Shown here one piece after another: positions 9,915 to 18,029 of a DNA stretch of 64,000 nucleotides. The DNA is from Aminobacterium mobile DSM 12262. Lineage in GTDB: Bacteria > Synergistota > Synergistia > Synergistales > Aminobacteriaceae. The stretch is from positions 744,001 to 808,000 of the forward strand of contig NZ_JAFZ01000001.1 of NCBI RefSeq assembly GCF_000526395.1. Direction: 5' to 3'. The notes under the pieces are model-generated. The model made no database searches. It worked only from the letters and a program-made list of their open reading frames with translations, and was not told the DNA's origin. Position 1 is the stretch's first letter. Each line of letters starts with the position of its first letter. The position numbers were made by a program, and so were the translations under genes.

Positions 9915-10879
9915 TGGACGCGTCTATTCGGCTCGAGGAGAGTCTCGCTGTTCTTGGTCTCATGTCTGGGGCTTCAATGAAAGATATCCGCTCTGCTTTT
10001 CGACAGTTGGCCAGAACTTGCCATCCAGACATAGCTGGACCTCAGGCAGCGCCTCAATTTGAAAAAATCACAGCGGCTTATATGTTTCTTAAATCTAAGG
10101 AATCTGATGTAGCTACGCTGAGACAGGGAGGAGGGGCCTGGAAACAGGGCAGGGCGCGCAATACGCAGCAACAACCTGAGAGAGAGACAGCTCAGAACAC
10201 AAAAAACTCCGAACGAATCCGTCAGCTGCGGTTAGAAAAAATTCTTGTGGACACGGAACTAAAGATGGCTCATTTGCTTGAACGTGCACAGGAAGTTGAT
10301 GGTAAAACAGATCTTGCGAGATCGCAGCAAAGACTTCTAAGTACTCATCCTGCAGTGCGTCGTTTAGCGGCGGGATTTTTGATAAAATATTTCGATCAGC
10401 CTGGCGTAGCAGAAAGTTTTGTCAACATGGCGGATAGATATCCAGAAGACGAAGATTCTTTGACACTGATTTTTGAAGGGATATTTTATCAGCCGGTACT
10501 TCTGACTTTTGCTGAAGCTGTTTCAGCTAAAGCCTGTCAGGTTTCTGAAAAAGCGGCTTTATCATATTTACGATGGATAGGCAATGTGCCTTGTAGAGAA
10601 TCTCTTTTACAGCGGTTTCTCTCCCATCCTTCTGTAGAAGTTATAGTGAAAGCACTCAGCCGCTGGCCTTATAATGGAGAAGCTCCTGATGAAATCAGCG
10701 TATTACGATTGTTGAGAAGCGATGATGAAAGGATCTTGGTGCCACTCTTACAAATTTTAAAGAGAAAAGGATGTCCCGAATGGGCAATGGGAAGGGTTTG
10801 CCTTTTGGCTCGTTCTCATAATGCTCCAGCTGTACGAGTTTGGGCGGGGTCTATTGTCCGGAAGAAAAATCTGGTATAG
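9911..10879 (+). CDS. J-domain protein with helical-repeat-like C-terminus
   Basis: 322 residues. A short J domain with HPD at residues 38-40 is followed by a Gln/Arg-rich linker (about 75-105). The rest is a leucine-rich helical region in which 'STHPAVRRLAAGFL', 'LSHPSVEVIVKALS', 'SDDERILVPLLQIL' and 'SHNAPAVRVWAGSI' recur at HEAT-like spacing. It lacks Gly/Phe and zinc modules, so it is a type III J protein. Its ATGA overlap with the Hsp70 gene argues that it activates that partner. The repeat assignment is my reading by eye; the function is unknown. Confidence 0.8.
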   Translation: MMDASIRLEESLAVLGLMSGASMKDIRSAFRQLARTCHPDIAGPQAAPQFEKITAAYMFLKSKESDVATLRQGGGAWKQGRARNTQQQPERETAQNTKNSERIRQLRLEKILVDTELKMAHLLERAQEVDGKTDLARSQQRLLSTHPAVRRLAAGFLIKYFDQPGVAESFVNMADRYPEDEDSLTLIFEGIFYQPVLLTFAEAVSAKACQVSEKAALSYLRWIGNVPCRESLLQRFLSHPSVEVIVKALSRWPYNGEAPDEISVLRLLRSDDERILVPLLQILKRKGCPEWAMGRVCLLARSHNAPAVRVWAGSIVRKKNLV

Positions 10880-10908
10880 AATAGCCTGAAGTTGAGAGGT
10901 GGGTTGTA

Positions 10909-11250
10909 GTGGACAGGAGTTGCATTTTTTGCAAGATTATTGAGAAATCAGTTAAAGCGGATGTTGTTTACGAAGATGCCCATGTTCTTGCGTTTAGGGA
11001 TTTAAATCCTCAAGCTCCTGTACATGTGTTAATTGTTCCTAAACAGCATATCAGCTCTGCGGCTATGGTTAAAGAAGATGGGATGTGGGGCCATCTTATG
11101 GGGGCTGTAACTCTAGTAGCTAGAAGCCTTGGGCTTGAGGACAATGGTTATAGATTAGTAATCAACTGTGGTGCTCAGGCTGGACAGACAATCCCCCACC
11201 TTCATGTTCACCTGTTGGCGGGACGGTCGTTCCGCTGGCCACCAGGTTAG
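10909..11250 (+). CDS. hinT: HIT family purine nucleoside phosphoramidase (HinT-like)
   Basis: 113 residues. CIFCKII at the N-terminus and the histidine triad HLHVH (His97, His99, His101) near the C-terminus are the family marks. HinT proteins hydrolyse AMP-lysine or AMP-NH2 type phosphoramidates. The GTG at 10909 follows GAGAGGTGGG. It leads the small hinT-rpsU-yqeY group, a conserved arrangement downstream of dnaJ and prmA in many Gram-positive genomes. Confidence 0.93.
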   Translation: MDRSCIFCKIIEKSVKADVVYEDAHVLAFRDLNPQAPVHVLIVPKQHISSAAMVKEDGMWGHLMGAVTLVARSLGLEDNGYRLVINCGAQAGQTIPHLHVHLLAGRSFRWPPG

Positions 11251-11284
11251 TTGATGTGGGTGGCACAGAAAGGGGGGATCCAGT

Positions 11285-11473
11285 ATGACGACGATCATTC
11301 GGAGAGAAAATGAGTCCCTTGAGGATGCGCTAAGGCGTTTCAAGCGGGAGGTCTCTAAGGTTGGAACCCTTCGCGAAGCTCGGAAGCGAGAGCACTATGA
11401 AAAACCTAGCGAAGTTAAGAAAGCTAAAAGAGCCGAAGCTGCAAGAAAACGGCGGAGTAGATCCAGGGGGTAA
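11285..11473 (+). CDS. rpsU: 30S ribosomal protein S21
   Basis: 62 residues, very basic, with [20 protein letters not shown] at the start and a C-terminal Arg/Lys tail (KRRSRSRG). This is the normal length and composition of bacterial S21, which acts near the anti-Shine-Dalgarno region of the 30S subunit. The ATG at 11285 follows AAAGGGGGG. yqeY begins 6 bases after its stop. Confidence 0.97.
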   Translation: MTTIIRRENESLEDALRRFKREVSKVGTLREARKREHYEKPSEVKKAKRAEAARKRRSRSRG

Positions 11474-11479
11474 GATAAG

Positions 11480-11944
11480 GTGAGCGAGCTGTTGGAACGT
11501 ATTCAGAAAGATATTGTAACGGCGATGAAAGCTAGGCAAGAAATGGAACTTTCGACGTTACGTATGTTGAAAGCAGAAATACAGAAAGCCCAAACTGAAA
11601 AAGGGCGTTCCACGGAGCTTGCCGACGAGGATGTAGTTGCCCTTATTCAGCGGCTTATAAAACAAAGGCATGAATCAGCAGAGCAGTTTACAGCTGGCGG
11701 CGCTTCAGATCGAGCAGCGGAAGAGCTAAGGGAAGCGGCGTTCCTTGAGACGTTTCTTCCAGAACAACTGCCTGATGATGAATTGGACAATATGATCGAA
11801 AAGGCTGCAGCGGCGGTAAAGGCAACGGGCCCGAAAGATATGGGGCGCGTCATGGGGCGGATTATGAACGAGGTCCGAGGACGCGCCGAAGGGAAACGGG
11901 TAAAAACAAGGGTCCAGGCATATTTGCAGTCCCTAGTAGAGTAG
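11480..11944 (+). CDS. yqeY: GatB/YqeY domain-containing protein
   Basis: 154 residues. The sequence shows the YqeY pattern throughout: MKARQEMELSTLRMLKAEI near the N-terminus and DMGRVMGRIMNEVRGRAEGK near the C-terminus. The family shares the C-terminal domain of GatB, the amidotransferase subunit, and is thought to interact with tRNA or aminoacylation; the exact role is not established. The GTG at 11480 follows GATAAGG. It ends just before a terminator. Confidence 0.93.
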   Translation: MSELLERIQKDIVTAMKARQEMELSTLRMLKAEIQKAQTEKGRSTELADEDVVALIQRLIKQRHESAEQFTAGGASDRAAEELREAAFLETFLPEQLPDDELDNMIEKAAAAVKATGPKDMGRVMGRIMNEVRGRAEGKRVKTRVQAYLQSLVE

Positions 11945-11960
11945 CGTTTCAGAGTATAAA

Positions 11961-11985
11961 AGCCGGGTGACTGCCCGGCTTTTTC
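11961..11985 (+). terminator. Rho-independent terminator after yqeY
   Basis: AGCCGGG at 11961-11967 pairs with CCCGGCT at 11974-11980, followed by TTTTCTTTT. It lies between the yqeY stop and the nrdR start. Confidence 0.92.
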
Positions 11986-12011
11986 TTTTATGTATCTGGG
12001 GGAAGAAGAGA

Positions 12012-12476
12012 ATGAGATGCCCAAAATGCAGTGCCATGGAGACGCGAGTTATAGAAACACGTACAGCCGATGAAGGTAGAGTTGTTCGTCGTCGTCGAGA
12101 ATGTCCTGAATGTTTAGCCCGTTTTACCACTTATGAAAGAATCGAGGAGAAACGAACCTTACGGGTAGTCAAAAAGGACGGAAGACGGGAAATTTTTGAT
12201 AGAGAAAAGATTACTCGCGGCATCAGTAAGGCTTGCGAGAAACTACCAGTTTCCTTAGAACAGATAGAAGAAGTTGTATCAAGGATTGAAGAGGGATTCC
12301 GTGCAAGTGGTGTTGGTGAAATCCCAGTCTCGATCATTGGAGAACGGGTAATGGAAGAATTAAAACACCTCAACAAAGTGGCATATGTTCGTTTCGCTTC
12401 CGTATACAGGGAATTCACAGATCTTTCGAGCTTTCAAAAAGAAATAACACGTCTTGTGACAGAAAGAGAGCCATAA
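12012..12476 (+). CDS. nrdR: Transcriptional repressor NrdR
   Basis: 154 residues. A zinc ribbon at the N-terminus (Cys3, Cys6, Cys31, Cys34) and the following ATP-cone domain are diagnostic of NrdR, which represses ribonucleotide reductase genes through NrdR boxes in response to ATP and dATP. I start at the ATG at 12012, after GGGGGAAGAAGAG; an upstream in-frame ATG at 11967 lies inside the preceding terminator. The last bases and stop codon form part of the downstream terminator stem. No ribonucleotide reductase gene is in the window. Confidence 0.96.
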   Translation: MRCPKCSAMETRVIETRTADEGRVVRRRRECPECLARFTTYERIEEKRTLRVVKKDGRREIFDREKITRGISKACEKLPVSLEQIEEVVSRIEEGFRASGVGEIPVSIIGERVMEELKHLNKVAYVRFASVYREFTDLSSFQKEITRLVTEREP

Positions 12477-12494
12477 AACCGGCTCTCTTTCTGT
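12459..12494 (+). terminator. Terminator overlapping the 3' end of nrdR
   Basis: A perfect 14-bp stem is formed by ACAGAAAGAGAGCC at 12459-12472 and GGCTCTCTTTCTGT at 12481-12494. The left arm encodes the last NrdR residues. The T tract after it (GTATTTTC) is moderate. Confidence 0.85.
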
Positions 12495-12569
12495 GTATTT
12501 TCTGGTCCTTAATCTTTCCTCCACAAGCTTGCCATGTAGCTATTGTCATTCAAAAGAGAATTTACGTCA

Positions 12570-12596
12570 TTGTCAGATTCGATCTTCGTGTATAAT
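12570..12596 (+). promoter_or_regulatory. Likely promoter of the liv operon
   Basis: TATAAT at 12591-12596 is a perfect -10 box. TTGTCA at 12570-12575 is the best -35 candidate, with a short 15-base spacer. It precedes livK by 45 bases and follows the nrdR terminator. Confidence 0.6.
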
Positions 12597-12641
12597 AGTA
12601 TTATCTTTCTGGATCTTATTTTTAAAGGAGGGGTACTGTTC

Positions 12642-13775
12642 ATGAAGTTGAGAAGGGTAGCATTGGCATTGATGGTAGTGTTGCTTCTTGGCGGTGTGGC
12701 GTTCGCAGAGGATACTATTCGTATCGGTGTATATCTTCCTCTTACAGGGCAAAATGCCTTTGGCGGGCAGTTGGAACTGGACGGTGTGAAGATGGCTCAC
12801 CAAGAGTTTCCAGAAATTCTAGGGAAAAAAGTGGAACTCTTTGTGGTGGACAATAAGTCCGATAAGGTAGAGTCAGCTAACGCTGTAAAAAGGCTGATTG
12901 AGAAGGAAAAAGTTGTAGCCATTATCGGAACCTATGGGTCCTCTCTTGCCATGGCTGGTGGGGAAGTTGCGGAAAAAGCCAGCATACCTGTTATGGGAAC
13001 TTCTTGTACGAACCCCCTTGTAACTCAAGGTAAAAAATATTATTTCCGCGCCTGCTTTATTGACCCCTATCAGGGCGCTGCTGCTGCCACATATGCTATA
13101 CGGGAATTGGGAGCTAAAAAAGCAGCTCTGCTTGTGGACGTTTCTAACGATTATAGCGTGGGTCTGGCTGGTTTCTTTAAGCAGTCTTTCCTCAAACTTA
13201 ATGGAGAGATAGTATCTGAGCTGAAATATAATACTGGTGACCAAGACTTTACGGCACAGCTTACTGAAATAATCAGCAAAAAACCTGATATTATGTTTAT
13301 TCCTTCTTATTTTGCAGAGGGAGCTATTATTATGAAACAAGCTGCGGAGCTCGGTGCTGAATTTAGAATTATGGGTGGCGATGCCATGGATAACCCGGAA
13401 ATCGTTAGCATCGGCGGAGAGGCAGTAGAAGGATTCATGCATACAACTTTCCCGTACGATCCTTCTATGAAAGATATGAGCCCCATGGCACAAAAATTCA
13501 CAGAGAATTGGAAAAAGCTCCATCCTGATAAGGATCCCAACGTAAATGCAGCCCTTGGTTACGACTCGTATCTTCTCGTCCTTGATGCCATAAAACGAGC
13601 TGGTGTAGCAGAACCCGAGGCCATAACAAAGGCCTTGACGGAGACCAAAGACTTCCCCGGCGTAACGGGCAATACCACGATTAATGAAACTCATGATGCT
13701 GAAAAAGAAGTGGGTATTGTAATGATTAAAGAAGGGAAGAAAACCTTCATCGGAACGGTTAAACCCGAAATGTAA
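12642..13775 (+). CDS. livK: Branched-chain amino acid ABC transporter, periplasmic binding protein
   Basis: 377 residues. A clear signal peptide (KLRR, a hydrophobic stretch, then VAFA before EDT; cleavage near residue 22) is followed by a type I periplasmic binding fold starting IRIGVYLPLTGQNAFGG, as in LivJ/LivK. No lipobox cysteine is seen, so it is likely free in the periplasm, consistent with a diderm cell. I use the ATG at 12642 after AAAGGAGGGG; the frame opens upstream without a binding site. It binds amino acids for the LivHMGF permease encoded next. Specificity (Leu/Ile/Val or other) cannot be read from sequence. Confidence 0.93.
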   Translation: MKLRRVALALMVVLLLGGVAFAEDTIRIGVYLPLTGQNAFGGQLELDGVKMAHQEFPEILGKKVELFVVDNKSDKVESANAVKRLIEKEKVVAIIGTYGSSLAMAGGEVAEKASIPVMGTSCTNPLVTQGKKYYFRACFIDPYQGAAAATYAIRELGAKKAALLVDVSNDYSVGLAGFFKQSFLKLNGEIVSELKYNTGDQDFTAQLTEIISKKPDIMFIPSYFAEGAIIMKQAAELGAEFRIMGGDAMDNPEIVSIGGEAVEGFMHTTFPYDPSMKDMSPMAQKFTENWKKLHPDKDPNVNAALGYDSYLLVLDAIKRAGVAEPEAITKALTETKDFPGVTGNTTINETHDAEKEVGIVMIKEGKKTFIGTVKPEM

Positions 13776-13821
13776 TAAGCCCTTTACTCCTCTTTTCGTA
13801 TGATTCCATTTATACAGACGC

Positions 13822-13853
13822 AGAGGCAGGAGAACGCTAGTTCTCCTGCCTCT
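13822..13853 (+). terminator. Intercistronic hairpin between livK and livH
   Basis: AGAGGCAGGAGAAC at 13822-13835 pairs perfectly with GTTCTCCTGCCTCT at 13840-13853 around GCTA. No T tract follows (TAAACAAGG), so it looks more like an mRNA-stabilising or partial-termination hairpin, which would let the binding protein be made in excess of the permease. Confidence 0.75.
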
Positions 13854-13873
13854 TAAACAAGGAGGAAGCTGCT

Positions 13874-14767
13874 GTGAGCCTGAATATGTTTATTCAGCAT
13901 TTATTTAATGCCATTACTCTCGGGTCTCTGTACGGCCTTATTGCCATTGGCTATTCCATGGTTTATGGCATCTTGCGGCTTATCAATTTTGCTCATGGTG
14001 ATATATTTATGCTTGGTGCGTATTTTGTTTTTTTTGCTATAGTACTTGCCAAATTACCATGGGGAGTAGCCGTAATTGTGGCCGTATTACTTTCCACTCT
14101 CTGCGGAATATTGGTGGATCGCGTGGCTTATAGGCCTCTACGGGATGCTCCTCGTATCTCCGCGCTTATTAGTGCTATAGGAGTTTCGTTTTTTATTGAG
14201 AACTTAGGCCTTGTAGTTTTTACGGGATTGCCTCGGCCTGTTATGCGCCCTGATTGGCTTGTGCGCATTATTAAGGTTGGTCAAATCAGAATTTTGCCTT
14301 TAGCTATACTTGTCCCTTCGGTTACCTTTCTTCTTGTCTTAGCTCTTCTTTGGGTTGTATATAAAACGAAACCGGGATTAGCCATGCGAGCAATTTCCAA
14401 AGATATAGAAACCACCAGACTTATGGGGGTTTCTGTAGATAAAGTTATTGCTTTCACATTTGCACTTGGCTCAGCTCTTGCTGCTGCTTCTGGCATTATG
14501 TGGGCCCTTCGATATCCTCAAATTAACCCTTTTATGGGGGTTGTCCCGGGTTTTAAGGCTTTTATCGCAGCTGTTTTTGGTGGCATTGGTTCTATTCAAG
14601 GGGCTGTGATAGGGGGCATGCTATTAGGTCTTATTGAAATTATGGTTGTCGCTTTTTTCCCGGCTCTTTCCGGGTATCGCGATGCTTTTGCTTTTATTCT
14701 TCTGATCGTAATCCTCCTCATTAAGCCGACAGGTCTTATGGGGGAGAAGCTGGAGGACAAGATCTGA
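13874..14767 (+). CDS. livH: Branched-chain amino acid ABC transporter permease LivH
   Basis: 297 residues, strongly hydrophobic, with about eight membrane segments. GSLYGLIAIGYSMVYGILRL at the N-terminus and a GGIGSIQGAVIGG segment near the C-terminus are typical of LivH. The GTG at 13874 follows AAGGAGGAAG. It forms half of the inner-membrane channel with LivM, with an overlapping stop/start at 14767. Confidence 0.95.
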   Translation: MSLNMFIQHLFNAITLGSLYGLIAIGYSMVYGILRLINFAHGDIFMLGAYFVFFAIVLAKLPWGVAVIVAVLLSTLCGILVDRVAYRPLRDAPRISALISAIGVSFFIENLGLVVFTGLPRPVMRPDWLVRIIKVGQIRILPLAILVPSVTFLLVLALLWVVYKTKPGLAMRAISKDIETTRLMGVSVDKVIAFTFALGSALAAASGIMWALRYPQINPFMGVVPGFKAFIAAVFGGIGSIQGAVIGGMLLGLIEIMVVAFFPALSGYRDAFAFILLIVILLIKPTGLMGEKLEDKI

Positions 14768-15813
14768 TGGATAAAAAAAGAAGGAACTTCATTTTGAACG
14801 TATGCGCTATAGGATTATTAGCTCTCGCACTTTACTGGGCTCAGGGAAATCTTGACGGGTATAAAATTCAGGTTATTAACTTAGTAGCGGTAAATGCAAT
14901 TCTTGCACTGAGTCTTAACCTGATTTATGGTTTTACAGGAATGTTTTCTCTTGGACATGCTGGTTTTATGGCTATAGGGGCGTATGTGTGTGCAATCCTC
15001 ATTCTTTCTCCGGCTCAAAAACAAGCCTTGTGGATTTTAGAGCCTATCATATGGCCCTTTTCCGTAATACGCGCTCCTTTCCTTATAGCTGTTTTAGCAG
15101 GCGGTCTTATTGCCGCTTTCTTTGGGTTGCTCATTGCTCTTCCAGTTCTTCGTCTCGGTGGTGACTATCTAGGTATTGCGACACTTGGCTTTTCAGAAAT
15201 TATTCGTGTTGTATTAACGAATATAACACCAGTTACGAATGGTGCTTTGGGCATTAAAGGCATTCCGTCATATGCGAATATTTGGTGGAATTATGGATGG
15301 TTACTCTTTGCGTTGTACTTTATAGTTAAATTTATGAACAGCAACTTTGGAAATGTGTTGAAGGCTATTCGAGATGACGAAATAGCTGCCAAAAACATGG
15401 GAATTAATACGTTCAAATATCGGGTTATTTCTTTCACGATAGGAGCTTTTTTCGCAGGTATTGGCGGTGCTCTCATGGGAAGCCTTATTACCACGATAGA
15501 CCCTAAAATGTTTGTTTTTACCCTTACTTTTAATGTGTTGATGATCACTGTCGCTGGCGGCTTAGGTTCTATTACCGGCAGCGTTATCGGGAGTATTATT
15601 ATTACTATTCTTCTTGAATGGCTTCGTTTTGTGGAGAACCCCCTTACAATTGGCTCTTTTGAAATACCCGGCATTCCCGGCATGCGTATGGTCATTTTCT
15701 CTCTGGCCCTTATTTTCATTATCCTTTTCAGACGCGAAGGAATAATGGGGATGAGGGAGTTTGGATGGGACACAATGATATCCCGTTTTTCCAAAAGGGG
15801 GGAAACTAAGTGA
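14767..15813 (+). CDS. livM: Branched-chain amino acid ABC transporter permease LivM
   Basis: 348 residues with multiple membrane segments. NLIYGFTGMFSLGHAGFMAI, the cytoplasmic EAA-like loop containing AIRDDEIAAKNMGIN, and GGLGSITGSVIG match LivM. It pairs with LivH in the membrane. Start and stop overlap its neighbours (livH ends at 14767, livG begins at 15810), so the permease and ATPase genes are translationally coupled. Confidence 0.95.
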   Translation: MDKKRRNFILNVCAIGLLALALYWAQGNLDGYKIQVINLVAVNAILALSLNLIYGFTGMFSLGHAGFMAIGAYVCAILILSPAQKQALWILEPIIWPFSVIRAPFLIAVLAGGLIAAFFGLLIALPVLRLGGDYLGIATLGFSEIIRVVLTNITPVTNGALGIKGIPSYANIWWNYGWLLFALYFIVKFMNSNFGNVLKAIRDDEIAAKNMGINTFKYRVISFTIGAFFAGIGGALMGSLITTIDPKMFVFTLTFNVLMITVAGGLGSITGSVIGSIIITILLEWLRFVENPLTIGSFEIPGIPGMRMVIFSLALIFIILFRREGIMGMREFGWDTMISRFSKRGETK

Positions 15814-16601
15814 ATCAGCAGCGTGAGGTAGCTCTTCAAACTCAGAATATCACTATCCGCTTTGGCGGCCTTGTTGCTGTCAATAATTTTAACATGTCTG
15901 TCCCTCAAGGAAGCATTGTGGGGCTGATTGGTCCCAATGGCGCGGGAAAAACCACAGTCTTTAATATCATTACAGGTTTTTATAAACCTAGCGAGGGGAA
16001 GGTCTTTTTTCATGGTAAAGACATAACAGGACTTCGACCTCATACAGTTTGTCAGAGTGGGATTGCAAGAACGTTTCAGAATATTAGATTATTTAATAAT
16101 GAGACGGTATTGCAAAATGTTATGATTGGATGTCATGTACGCCAAAAAAGCAAGTGGTGGATGGCGCCTTTTCCTGTCCCCTCTCTTATCCATGAAGAAC
16201 AAGAGATCCGTGAAAAATCTCAAAAGCTCTTAGAAGCTGTAGATTTAGCCGAACAGGCTGAGGAAATATCGAGTTCCCTACCTTACGGAGATCAACGGCG
16301 TCTTGAGATAGCTCGAGCTCTCGCTACAGAACCGCATTTCCTTTTGCTTGACGAGCCAGCTGCAGGAATGAATCCCCAGGAAACGCAAGATCTCATGACT
16401 TTTATACGACGTATCAGGGACGAATTCAATGTGACAATTCTTCTTATAGAACATGATATGAGGGTTGTTATGGGTATTTGCGAGTATATTTGGGTTTTAG
16501 ATTATGGGAAGCTCATTGCAGAAGGCGACCCGGAGGCTATCCAGTCGAATCCTCGAGTGATAGAAGCATACCTCGGAGAGGAGTACGGAAAAAATGCTTA
16601 A
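15810..16601 (+). CDS. livG: Branched-chain amino acid ABC transporter ATP-binding protein LivG
   Basis: 263 residues. Walker A GPNGAGKTT, the signature-like LPYGDQRRLEIARAL and Walker B LLLDEPAAGMNP are present. The insert between Walker A and the signature, with GIARTFQNIRLF, is typical of LivG as opposed to LivF. It couples ATP hydrolysis to transport through LivH/LivM. The GTG at 15810 overlaps the livM stop; livF overlaps its end by 8 bases. Confidence 0.95.
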   Translation: MNQQREVALQTQNITIRFGGLVAVNNFNMSVPQGSIVGLIGPNGAGKTTVFNIITGFYKPSEGKVFFHGKDITGLRPHTVCQSGIARTFQNIRLFNNETVLQNVMIGCHVRQKSKWWMAPFPVPSLIHEEQEIREKSQKLLEAVDLAEQAEEISSSLPYGDQRRLEIARALATEPHFLLLDEPAAGMNPQETQDLMTFIRRIRDEFNVTILLIEHDMRVVMGICEYIWVLDYGKLIAEGDPEAIQSNPRVIEAYLGEEYGKNA

Positions 16602-17313
16602 GATAGAGGATCTTCACGTCTATTATGGTGGCATTCATGCAGTGAAAGGGATTAATTTGACTATTCCTAAAGGGCAGATAGTAACCCTTATCGGAGCTAA
16701 CGGTGCTGGAAAGAGCAGTACTATCCGCAGCATTGCTGGTTTAGTGAAATCGGCAAAAGGAAATATTCTTTTCACCGACACAGCTGGAAAGGAAGATAAC
16801 CTCCTCGGTAAAACGCCAGAGCAGATTGTTAAACGAGGCATTGCCATGAGTCCAGAAGGCCGCCGGATCCTCCCTCAACTCACAGTGGAGGAAAATCTTC
16901 TTTTGGGAGCGTACATTCGAAATGATAAAGATGGGATACGAGAGGATGTAGAACATGTTTACTCTCTTTTTCCTAGACTGAAAGAACGGGCCTGGCAAAA
17001 AGGCGGTACTCTTTCTGGCGGCGAACAGCAAATGTTGGCTGTTGGACGGGCTCTTATGAGTCGCCCTGACCTTGTGATGATGGACGAGCCTTCTCTTGGG
17101 CTTGCCCCGATTTTGGTAAGGGAAGTTTTTGATATTATCAAGGAAATTAATGCTCAAGGGCGAACGGTTCTTCTTGTCGAGCAAAATGCGTACGCCGCGT
17201 TGAAAGTTGCCCATTATGCGTATATTCTGGAAGTGGGAAGTATTGTGCTGGAAGGAACAGGCGAAGAGTTACTGAAAGATCCCAAGGTTAAAGAGGCTTA
17301 TTTGGGAGGGTAA
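16594..17313 (+). CDS. livF: Branched-chain amino acid ABC transporter ATP-binding protein LivF
   Basis: 239 residues. Walker A GANGAGKSST, LSGGEQQMLAVGRAL (ABC signature), Walker B LVMMDEPSLGLAP and MSPEGRRILPQLTVEENL are the LivF pattern. It is the second ATPase of the transporter, probably forming a heterodimer with LivG. The ATG at 16594 overlaps livG. A terminator follows, closing the livKHMGF operon. Confidence 0.95.
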   Translation: MLKIEDLHVYYGGIHAVKGINLTIPKGQIVTLIGANGAGKSSTIRSIAGLVKSAKGNILFTDTAGKEDNLLGKTPEQIVKRGIAMSPEGRRILPQLTVEENLLLGAYIRNDKDGIREDVEHVYSLFPRLKERAWQKGGTLSGGEQQMLAVGRALMSRPDLVMMDEPSLGLAPILVREVFDIIKEINAQGRTVLLVEQNAYAALKVAHYAYILEVGSIVLEGTGEELLKDPKVKEAYLGG

Positions 17314-17347
17314 GGAAGACTCAAAAACTTCTTTTTGTGAAGTCTCA

Positions 17348-17375
17348 GGGGACGGCGACTTGCCGTCCCCTTCGT
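17348..17375 (+). terminator. Terminator of the liv operon
   Basis: GGGGACGGC at 17348-17356 pairs with GCCGTCCCC at 17362-17370, followed by TTCGTTGTGT. The T tract is interrupted but the stem is strong. Confidence 0.75.
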
Positions 17376-17435
17376 TGTGTCATAATATGAGAGAGTTCTA
17401 GCTACTATATTTGGTTAAGGAGGCGGCACGTCCAA

Positions 17436-18005
17436 ATGTCGGCCCTAAATGTTCCCAATATGCTCAGTCTCTTACGAGTGTTTCTTACTCCGTTAGTAGT
17501 GATTTTTCTAACCCTTAAAATAAGTACTCCGGTACTTGTTCTTGAAAAACTGGGAGTTCAGGTTAATTATGGAGATCTTATCGCTGGTTTTGTTTTTATA
17601 CTTGCAGCTATTACTGATACAGCAGATGGATACATAGCGCGAAAGAAGGGGATTGTTACAAATTTAGGAAAATTTATCGACCCTCTTGCCGATAAGATTT
17701 TGGTTGTGGCAGCGCTTATTTCGTTGGTGGAGCTTCAACGGCTTCCTGCGTGGATTGTAGTGGTCATTATTTCCAGAGATTTTATAGTCACTGGCATTCG
17801 TTTGGTAGCTGCTGTGGAAGGAATTGTAATAGCGGCGTCTAAAATGGGGAAAATCAAGACGGTGAGCCAGATTATAGCTATAACCCTTCTCATCTTTAAT
17901 TTCCCAGGAGGGCTGTGGGCCATGTGGATTGCTATGATTCTTACTGTATGGTCTGGCATGGAGTACCTTATCAAAGGTAAGGATATCCTTTTTGATGCAT
18001 CTTAA
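17436..18005 (+). CDS. pgsA: CDP-diacylglycerol-glycerol-3-phosphate 3-phosphatidyltransferase
   Basis: 189 residues, membrane protein. NVPNMLSLLRV at the N-terminus and the CDP-alcohol phosphotransferase motif, DTADGYIAR followed by GKFIDPLADK (the D-x2-DG-x2-AR-x8-G-x3-D-x3-D pattern), identify the family. The short length and the FIDPLADK form favour PgsA, which commits CDP-diacylglycerol to phosphatidylglycerol synthesis. An AGGAGG lies about 13 bases before the ATG at 17436, slightly long; an in-frame ATG 24 bases on has no better site. Confidence 0.9.
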   Translation: MSALNVPNMLSLLRVFLTPLVVIFLTLKISTPVLVLEKLGVQVNYGDLIAGFVFILAAITDTADGYIARKKGIVTNLGKFIDPLADKILVVAALISLVELQRLPAWIVVVIISRDFIVTGIRLVAAVEGIVIAASKMGKIKTVSQIIAITLLIFNFPGGLWAMWIAMILTVWSGMEYLIKGKDILFDAS

Positions 18006-18029
18006 TCCCAATAAAGGTGGCGTTTGGGT

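Noticed and set aside
12873-13694. 273-residue minus-strand frame opposite livK
   Set aside because: livK has a signal peptide, a binding-protein fold and a strong ribosome binding site; the antisense frame has none.
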